64,000 bases of DNA from contig CALLNU010000024.1 of assembly GCA_938005465.1 (NCBI GenBank), positions 1-64,000 on the forward strand, written 5' to 3'. The notes below the pieces were generated by a model that was given only the letters and a program-made list of their open reading frames with translations, was not told where the DNA came from and ran no database searches. The DNA comes from an uncultured Collinsella sp. (GTDB taxonomy: Bacteria > Actinomycetota > Coriobacteriia > Coriobacteriales > Coriobacteriaceae). Below, piece after piece: positions 58,340-64,000 of this stretch; positions within the stretch are counted from its first letter, which is position 1; each line of letters starts with the position of its first letter. Position numbers and translations under genes: made by a program.

Positions 58340-59002
58340 ATGAGCAGTAACGCAGCGAACACCTCTGTGGCCGACGCCGTCCCCGCGCCCGACAGCACGG
58401 CAAAGCGCTTGACGGGCGACGAACGCCGTCGAGAGATTCTCGCCGCCGTGCGCGCCGTGAGCTCCGAGCTGGGCGTGTCGCATCTTTCGGTATCGGCCGT
58501 GACCAAGCGAGCCGGCTGCACGCGCTCGCTGTTCTACCACTACTTCGCCGATATGGACGCCGCCGTCACCGCCGTGATGGACGAAGCGATCGACGGTTTT
58601 ATCGCCGAGCTCGAGCAGTGGAACGCCAGCCGCACGGTTGGCGACATCGAAGGCGCACTCGACACCGTCGCCCCGCTCTTTAAGCACCTGGTCGTGAGCG
58701 GCCACGAGCTTCCAAGCACGCTCACTTCGAGCAGCGGCGCGCTCTACGGCGGCTTTTTGCACAACGTGGTCCAGCGCGTGGCGCAGTATATCTGCGACAC
58801 CACCGTGGTGGATTTTGTCGCCCATCATGAGCTACGCATCGACCATGTCTACGAGACGTTCTACACCCTCATCATGGGTCTTTTGATGTATATCCGCACG
58901 CACCCCGATGTGCCCGACGAAACGGTCAAGGAAATCATCGCCTCGACACTCCACATCGAGGGCTATACCGCCAAGTATCCGGAGCGCAAGCCCCAGAACT
59001 GA
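58340..59002 (+). CDS. TetR-family transcriptional regulator
   Basis: ATG 58340 (MSSNAANTSV) has AAAGG upstream; an in-frame ATG six codons earlier has none. The 220-residue protein has a TetR helix-turn-helix (LSVSAVTKRAGCTRSLFYHYF) and a variable effector domain. It probably represses the divergent oxidoreductase and possibly itself through the palindromes at 58243-58280. Confidence 0.92.
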   Translation: MSSNAANTSVADAVPAPDSTAKRLTGDERRREILAAVRAVSSELGVSHLSVSAVTKRAGCTRSLFYHYFADMDAAVTAVMDEAIDGFIAELEQWNASRTVGDIEGALDTVAPLFKHLVVSGHELPSTLTSSSGALYGGFLHNVVQRVAQYICDTTVVDFVAHHELRIDHVYETFYTLIMGLLMYIRTHPDVPDETVKEIIASTLHIEGYTAKYPERKPQN

Positions 59003-59065
59003 CGACATTTGGCCAAACTGCCCGCGATCAGAAGAGGGGCCGCGGGCGTGTGAAAGGAGAGCAGC

Positions 59066-60073
59066 ATGCTGTTCGATGTTTGGGGTAGCGATACCCTTAT
59101 CCACTGGGCCGGCTGGGCCATGGTCTTTATTGGCCTGATCGTGCTCAACGAGGTCGGCCGCCGCACTAAGCTGGGCGCGGCAATCATCTTTGGCGTGGCT
59201 CCGCTGGCCATGACCATCTACTGCGTCGCCATCGCCATCGGCGTTTCGCAGGGTGCCGAGTGGGCGCTCACCAACCCCACCCATGTGTACCAGAACAGCT
59301 GGTTCCACTACGCCAAGGTATACGCTGCGCTGGCCGGTTGCTGGGGCTTCATTGCCATTAAGTACCAGTGGGGAAAGATCGGCAAGGCGCATTGGTTCCG
59401 TGCGTGGCCGTTTGTGATCGTCGCCATCAACATCATGATTGCCGTCGTGTCCGACTTCGAGAGCGCCTACCACTTCTTTGTCCTGGGCGAGTCCACCTGG
59501 GTCACCTCCGAAGGTGCTACGCAGCTGGCCGGCTGGAACAACGTGTTCAACGGCATCGCCGGTATCATCAACATCTTCTGCATGACCGGTTGGTGGAGCG
59601 TCTACGCCTCCGAGGATCAAACCGACATGCTGTGGCCCGACATGACCTGGGTCTACATCATCGCCTACGACATCTGGAACTTCTGCTACACCTACAACTG
59701 CCTGCCCACCCATTCCTGGTTCTGCGGCTTTGCGCTGCTGTTGGCGCCCACCGTCGCCGCCTTTATCTGGAACAAGGGCGGCTGGATCCAGAACCGCGCC
59801 TTTACGCTGGCCATTTGGTGCATGTTTGCCCAGGTGTTCCCGTACTTCCAGGAGGAGTCCGTCTTTGTGACCCACTCCACGCTCGACCCCGGCGCCGCTA
59901 CCGCGGTCTCGATCACCGCACTGATCGCCAACGTCGCCGCGATCATCTACATCGCCTACCGCGCCAAAAAGCTCGGCCGAAATCCCTACAAGCAGGATGT
60001 CTTTGAGGGCACCAGCGATTGGGAGAAGGCTACCGCTCGCCGCGCCAAGGTGGATTACGCACACGCCGAGTAA
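59066..60073 (+). CDS. DUF5692 multi-pass membrane protein
   Basis: The 335-residue protein has about nine hydrophobic segments and is rich in Trp and Tyr. It fits the DUF5692 membrane family of gut anaerobes, of unknown function. AAAGGAG precedes ATG 59066. It is 63 bp after the TetR gene and probably co-transcribed, so it may be part of the regulated response. Confidence 0.75.
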   Translation: MLFDVWGSDTLIHWAGWAMVFIGLIVLNEVGRRTKLGAAIIFGVAPLAMTIYCVAIAIGVSQGAEWALTNPTHVYQNSWFHYAKVYAALAGCWGFIAIKYQWGKIGKAHWFRAWPFVIVAINIMIAVVSDFESAYHFFVLGESTWVTSEGATQLAGWNNVFNGIAGIINIFCMTGWWSVYASEDQTDMLWPDMTWVYIIAYDIWNFCYTYNCLPTHSWFCGFALLLAPTVAAFIWNKGGWIQNRAFTLAIWCMFAQVFPYFQEESVFVTHSTLDPGAATAVSITALIANVAAIIYIAYRAKKLGRNPYKQDVFEGTSDWEKATARRAKVDYAHAE

Positions 60074-60138
60074 CATGTTGGTCGCTGTTGGCACCTGGGC
60101 ATAGGCCCGCCTGCCAGATTTTCAATCCAATGTCTCGC

Positions 60139-60181
60139 AGAGCCCCCGGAAAGCGTTTCACTCGCTTTCCGGGGGCTTTTG
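60139..60181 (+). terminator. Rho-independent terminator
   Basis: AGCCCCCGGAAAGCG and CGCTTTCCGGGGGCT form a near-perfect 15-bp stem followed by TTTTGT, after the DUF5692 gene. Confidence 0.88.
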
Positions 60182-60312
60182 TCGTTGCGTCTCTAATCAT
60201 CATCTATTCAAAAACACGCGCACATATAAAATCGGATTTCAAATCATACGGCGGCTCTATGGGGTCCCGTTTTTGGGTACAGTGTTGTCCCGATATTGAG
60301 CTTGGGGGATAT

Positions 60313-61809
60313 ATGAAAGATGAGACGATGGGCCAAGAGGATGCGGCCCAAGATGCAGAAGCTTGCGCTGAGGCCTTGGAGAGCTTAGACCGGATTTCAC
60401 TCGATGAGATTGCGTTTGACGATTCGGGCGTTGATGTGCAGGATGAGCCGGAAACCGAGGCGCAATCCGATGATCAGGATGCAGGCGACGTTGAGCCTGC
60501 CGAGGATGAGGCAGATCACGAAGACACCGAAAGCGAGGCCGGCAACCAGCCCGAATCCGACACGGGCGAGGAAACCGTCTTGCTCGACAGCTTACCGGCC
60601 GAGGATTCGCTGACCCGCGAGCTTCCTGGCCTGGGTTCCGCACCAGCCGTGGACGAGACCATCGCCATGGGCGATATTCCCCTACCATCCGTTCCCTCGG
60701 CACGCGAGGCCGAGGTTCGCCATCGCAAGATGTCGCCCAAGCGCCGCAATCTGATGGTCGCCGGTGTCGTGGCCGTCGCGCTCGTCGCCGGCGGTGCAGG
60801 CTATGCTGCCTGGAACGGATATCAGCGAGAGCAGGCTGCCGCTGTCGCCGCCAATGCCCACACGATGATGTCGGTGCAGATTGGCGTGCATGCCGCGGGC
60901 CTCGACTGTTCCACTGGCTCCAAGATTCCCGTGCAGGTGAGCGGACAAGATTCCGACGGTTCTTCCGTGAGCGAAACGCTCTACGTTGACGAGCACGGCC
61001 GCGGCATCAAACTGCTGCCCGGCGATTACACGCTCTCCATCGCTGCCTCCCCCATCGCGGCCGACGGCACCATCTATACCGTCCCGACCACCAAGACGCA
61101 GGTCACCGTTAAGAGCGATGGACAGGATTTAAGTGCCCAGGCCACCTTTAAGCTCAAGGTGCCTTCGGCCGACACGGTGACTGACGACCAGATCGATGCC
61201 GCCGCCAAGTATGCCGAGGAGGGCGGTGCGAGCTCCGCCGCGGCTGCCAAAGTGCTCCAGCAGGCAGCAACCGCGCGGCGCGACGCCGCCGTCAATGCCG
61301 TGAGCGCGCAAAAGGCACAGGCGTCCCGTGATGCTGACGCTCGCCACAAGGCAACCGACCTCTACCAGCTCGATATTCCCGTCGAGTGGTACGGCAAGGT
61401 CGCAACTTGGCAAAACGGAAGCACGCTATGCATCTATCTGGGCGACGACGCCAATACGCCGCTCGTGACGCTCGTCGCGGTGCGCGAGGGCGAGAGCTTT
61501 ACGCCCGATGAAGGCGATACAGTTTTGGGTGCGGCCAATCTAGGCAACGGTTATACCGTCTACGCCAGCGGCCCCGTCTATCCGTACGTGGTGCCCCAGA
61601 CCATCAACGGACGGACGCAGAACCCCGTGTCAACCTACCCCATGGACACGGCCATTGAGCTTGTCGAGCTTACGACCGGCAACCGCTACACCTATAGCCA
61701 GATCAAGAACGTACTGGTCGGCAAAGACGGCAAAGCCGACGCCGCGACCAAACTCGAGACCGACTACCTCGCCCAGATTCTCCTGCCGAGTATCAAAGCC
61801 CAGGACTAG
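60313..61809 (+). CDS. Membrane-anchored extracellular protein with acidic cytoplasmic tail
   Basis: ATG 60313 (MKDETMGQEDAAQ) follows TTGGGGGAT and gives 498 residues. Residues 1-~130 are very acidic, a basic patch RHRKMSPKRR precedes one membrane helix (about 147-168), and the rest is extracellular: a beta-rich part, an Ala-rich helical part and a C-terminal domain with regular Gly/Tyr. The layout resembles regulatory anchor proteins of Coriobacteriia. No family recognised. Confidence 0.75.
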   Translation: MKDETMGQEDAAQDAEACAEALESLDRISLDEIAFDDSGVDVQDEPETEAQSDDQDAGDVEPAEDEADHEDTESEAGNQPESDTGEETVLLDSLPAEDSLTRELPGLGSAPAVDETIAMGDIPLPSVPSAREAEVRHRKMSPKRRNLMVAGVVAVALVAGGAGYAAWNGYQREQAAAVAANAHTMMSVQIGVHAAGLDCSTGSKIPVQVSGQDSDGSSVSETLYVDEHGRGIKLLPGDYTLSIAASPIAADGTIYTVPTTKTQVTVKSDGQDLSAQATFKLKVPSADTVTDDQIDAAAKYAEEGGASSAAAAKVLQQAATARRDAAVNAVSAQKAQASRDADARHKATDLYQLDIPVEWYGKVATWQNGSTLCIYLGDDANTPLVTLVAVREGESFTPDEGDTVLGAANLGNGYTVYASGPVYPYVVPQTINGRTQNPVSTYPMDTAIELVELTTGNRYTYSQIKNVLVGKDGKADAATKLETDYLAQILLPSIKAQD

Positions 61810-61882
61810 CCTGGCGCAGCAAGGTGCTCCCCAACCGTGATGAAGGAGCCAGGAGGTCCTGACCCCACAGGTCCATAGATGA

Positions 61883-63235
61883 TTAGGCAAGGAGCCACTT
61901 CCATGCGGGCACAACGTGGACCACACCGTGCTCGCATGGAATATCGGTCTGTTCATCCATGGTAACGATTGCCGACTCGCCAAGATCGAACTGGGCCATC
62001 GAGGCATCAAGCGCGGCAATTTCGCGCTCGCGCGTTTTCTCACGTGCCATATCCGCACTTACCTGAATCAGGCTATAAGCCCGCATGAGAAGCGCGTCCC
62101 CAGCCACAAAGTCCACCTCATGGCTTTTGCTCTTCTCTTTGATCAGCAGGCGGCAGACCGAGCCGGTCCTCACCGCGGGAGTCCTTCTTCTTAGCGCATT
62201 GAACACTGCGGTCTCGAGCCTCTGGCCCTGGTCCAATGCCGATGCCGGAGAGAATGCTCCAAACATCGCAGGGTCGACAGCGTAGACCTTAGACGCAGAC
62301 CGCATGTTATTTGCCAGTGAACGCGTGAACTCCGGCACAGAAAATAACAGGTAGGCGTCCTCATAATACTCAAGTAAATCGCTGAGCGAATTACGACTGA
62401 CGGGTATCTGTCTGCTCTTGAACTCGTTGTACACTTTGTTCACTGACAGCTCTCGTCCCGAAGATGCCATACACCGCGTCAAGAACAGCGATGCCAGGCG
62501 AGGGTTCTTGACGTCGTAACGTTCAACGACGTCCATGGCGACCGTTCGCGAAGCATATTCCTGTAGCAGCTGAATCGCGTCTGCAGGCGTCTGCTCAAGT
62601 GTCGCGATGAATCCCCCTTGTTCAAGATACCCGATCAGATGATGTCGAAGCAGCGCTGCATCGCTCGGGGAAAGGGTCGCATCTGGCTCGGGGACGCTCC
62701 CCGTCTTATATCGAACGTATTCCGAAAAACTCAACGGAAAAAGCTCTCGCACAAGAGAACGACCCCTGAACTCGCTCTTAAGTTCTGAGGACAGCATCTT
62801 GGAAGAAGATCCCGTCACATAGACGGTCGCTTTCTCCGTATCGACTACACGCCGCAGAAACGCACCCCATTCGGGAATTTCCTGGATCTCGTCAAAGAAA
62901 ATGTAAGCGCCCTCGGTTCGAGCAACAGGATACAGTGCATAGAACGTGTCGAGCACGTCCGCCAGCAGCGATGACTCATACGGGCGCAAGCGCTCATCCT
63001 CAAAATTGAAGTAAAGCATCCGGTCAAGCTCGACGCCCCGGCTCTGAAGCCGCCGCATCTCCTGATACAGGCGATACGTCTTTCCACAACGGCGGGCCCC
63101 CACAATCACATTTACGATGTTGTCGCGCTTTGGCTCCTGTGGATTTCCTAGATCAAGGTCTCGCTCAAAGACCCGCGGAACCCCCTGCTGTTCAAAGTCC
63201 TTTATTTTCCGGGCGACCAAGTCGTTGAATGCCAT
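61883..63235 (-). CDS. AAA ATPase with C-terminal DUF4143/PD-(D/E)XK-like domain
   Basis: The 450-residue protein has Walker A GARRCGKT (46-53), a Walker B region YIFFDEIQEIPEWG, and a C-terminal nuclease-like region with HEVDFVAGD. This ATPase family is abundant, strain-variable and often linked to mobile or defence DNA; its role is unknown. It starts 8 bp from a large inverted repeat that would fold its leader. Complete, unlike the fragment at 47839. Confidence 0.88.
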   Translation of the reverse strand: MAFNDLVARKIKDFEQQGVPRVFERDLDLGNPQEPKRDNIVNVIVGARRCGKTYRLYQEMRRLQSRGVELDRMLYFNFEDERLRPYESSLLADVLDTFYALYPVARTEGAYIFFDEIQEIPEWGAFLRRVVDTEKATVYVTGSSSKMLSSELKSEFRGRSLVRELFPLSFSEYVRYKTGSVPEPDATLSPSDAALLRHHLIGYLEQGGFIATLEQTPADAIQLLQEYASRTVAMDVVERYDVKNPRLASLFLTRCMASSGRELSVNKVYNEFKSRQIPVSRNSLSDLLEYYEDAYLLFSVPEFTRSLANNMRSASKVYAVDPAMFGAFSPASALDQGQRLETAVFNALRRRTPAVRTGSVCRLLIKEKSKSHEVDFVAGDALLMRAYSLIQVSADMAREKTREREIAALDASMAQFDLGESAIVTMDEQTDIPCEHGVVHVVPAWKWLLA

Positions 63236-63243
63236 AATTCTCC

Positions 63244-63303
63244 AATCTTGCTCTCTAGCTAATCAAAATTATAACGATTCTTGATTAATTAGAGAGCAAG
63301 ATT
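63244..63303. repeat. 23-bp inverted repeat in the leader of the ATPase gene
   Basis: Arms 63244-63266 and 63281-63303 (AATCTTGCTCTCTA...) match at 21 of 23 positions across 14 bases. The left arm begins 9 bp from the start codon at 63235, so the structure would hide or flank the start. Confidence 0.8.
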
Positions 63304-63557
63304 GTGTGTAGCTTGATTAACACTTAAGCAAGTTTTATCACCGTTATTGCTCCGAAGGATATCGAGTGGCTAAGAGGACAACCGAGCTCGAATGCGACTC
63401 CCCGAGCAGTCAATTTGGGACGGGGCTTTTTTGACTACCCTCCCCCTGTAGAAAAATCCCTAACGCAGTTGCGGTGAAATAGGGATTGTTTTTGCTGGTA
63501 AAACCGCAAAACAGTCCCTATTTCACCGCAACTTTTTGGTGGCCTTTTTGGTGGCAC
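63304..63557. other. Intergenic region with 26-bp inverted repeat
   Basis: AGTTGCGGTGAAATAGGGA is the core of arms 63467-63492 and 63508-63533, matching at 25 of 26 positions, followed by T5. It would terminate rightward transcription or be a mobile palindrome. The rest is AT-rich, with no gene seen. Confidence 0.7.
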
Positions 63558-63752
63558 TCAGCGCCAGGGGTCGGCTTCGAACATCGGCTCACGCTCGGGG
63601 CGGCGATCGCTGTAGGGATCGTAGCCGTCGTCGTCCTCGTTCTCGGCACGGATGTAGGGGTCGCGCGGCTTGGGCGTCGGCTTAGGCGCAGGCTTGGGTG
63701 CGGCGGGTGCGGCATCGGTCGCCGGCGCGCTTGTCTTGATCTCGTCTTTCAT
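63558..63752 (-). CDS. Small Ala/Pro-rich acidic protein
   Basis: The frame gives 64 residues from ATG 63752 (MKDEIKTSAPATD), with AAGGAG eight bases upstream. It has a Lys-Pro-Ala repeat middle and an acidic Asp/Tyr C-terminus (ENEDDDGYDPYSD). No fold is apparent; likely disordered. Function unknown. Confidence 0.65.
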   Translation of the reverse strand: MKDEIKTSAPATDAAPAAPKPAPKPTPKPRDPYIRAENEDDDGYDPYSDRRPEREPMFEADPWR

Positions 63753-63803
63753 CTGCATATCTCCTTGCATCGCATCCGTTCAACAACATCGATTGTCGCA
63801 CGA

Positions 63804-63840
63804 AAAAGGGCGGCGGACCTAATTGGATCCGCCGCCCTTG
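63804..63840 (-). terminator. Terminator downstream of the clpB-like gene
   Basis: AAGGGCGGCGGA and TCCGCCGCCCTT form a 12-bp perfect stem with flanking A and T runs, between the end of the right-edge gene and the small acidic gene. Confidence 0.85.
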
Positions 63841-63884
63841 GCGTTTAGAAACGGCTGGCAGATTTTAAGGCATGTCCCAAAAAT

Positions 63885-64000
63885 CTACTCGGCATCGGGG
63901 ACCTCGTAGGTGGCCGCCGGCGTGTTATCGCACACGACGGTAAAGCCGCCGTCCTTATCGACATCGACCGTCACCTGATCGCCCTCGCGCACCGTGCCGT
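63885..64000 (-). CDS. clpB: C-terminal end of probable ATP-dependent chaperone ClpB, partial
   Basis: Only 38 codons are in the window, ending GTVREGDQVTVDVDKDGGF...TYEVPDAE before TAG. The gene runs off the right edge. The REGDQVTVDVD pattern is like the very end of ClpB (the small beta segment after the D2 domain). With so little sequence the call is tentative. Confidence 0.45.
   Translation of the reverse strand, partial: GTVREGDQVTVDVDKDGGFTVVCDNTPAATYEVPDAE

Overview
The window is high-GC actinobacterial DNA that most resembles the Coriobacteriia, very probably a gut Collinsella or close relative. Pointers are a PASTA kinase/FhaA/FhaB/PP2C/RodA-PBP locus, pyruvate:ferredoxin oxidoreductase, mannose- and glucoside-family PTS operons, LytTR signalling and many DUF-type gut anaerobe proteins. 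The species call is inference from gene content. The first ~690 bp do not fit: one open frame begins as an MFS transporter and continues as a Bacteroidetes-like clostripain peptidase, most simply an assembly chimera at a contig end.

Layout. 1-7.7 kb: broken MFS gene, zinc-dependent phospholipase C family protein, LytTR response regulator with LytS-type kinase, amidohydrolase plus APC permease. 8-14.4 kb: anchored C39-like peptidase, lone carbamate kinase, pyruvate:ferredoxin oxidoreductase ending in a large nested inverted repeat. 14.7-21.5 kb: accessory island of lower GC with a radical SAM/SPASM maturase, two six-cysteine precursor peptides that share a KHIHPI leader, a 35-residue membrane peptide, an ABC exporter, a decayed methyltransferase and an IS110-like scrap. 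It lies between two copies of the 3' end of an FHA gene. 21.5-25.2 kb: FHA protein, Ser/Thr kinase and anchored protein in one operon. 25.5-29.7 kb: recR, ybaB, a small membrane protein and dnaX.

29.8-40.8 kb: a cell-wall and phospho-signalling operon (kinase, fhaA, fhaB, PP2C phosphatase, fused RodA-PBP, four-PASTA kinase). 41-47.2 kb: a rare-sugar operon (LacI, RpiB, allulose-6-phosphate/ribulose-phosphate epimerase, DeoR, PTS EIIBC, TIM-barrel isomerase) resembling allose systems, with repeated TTAATCG-type operators. 47.4-50.8 kb: an EcoRII/Dcm-type restriction-modification cassette between 112-bp direct repeats that include the 3' end of tRNA-Arg(CCU), with a truncated ATPase gene and an iteron array inside it. 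51-54.4 kb: mannose-family PTS operon with ManO. 54.7-64 kb: hypA, a 925-residue Fe-S/FAD oxidoreductase divergent from a TetR regulator, a DUF5692 membrane protein, an anchored secreted protein, a DUF4143 ATPase, a small acidic protein and the end of a probable clpB.

The strongest candidate for an undescribed system is the RiPP locus at 15.8-18.0 kb (with the exporter at 18.6-20.3 kb). Both precursors have six core cysteines, each followed within 2-5 residues by Asp, the kind of donor/acceptor pattern used in radical SAM thioether (ranthipeptide) chemistry.
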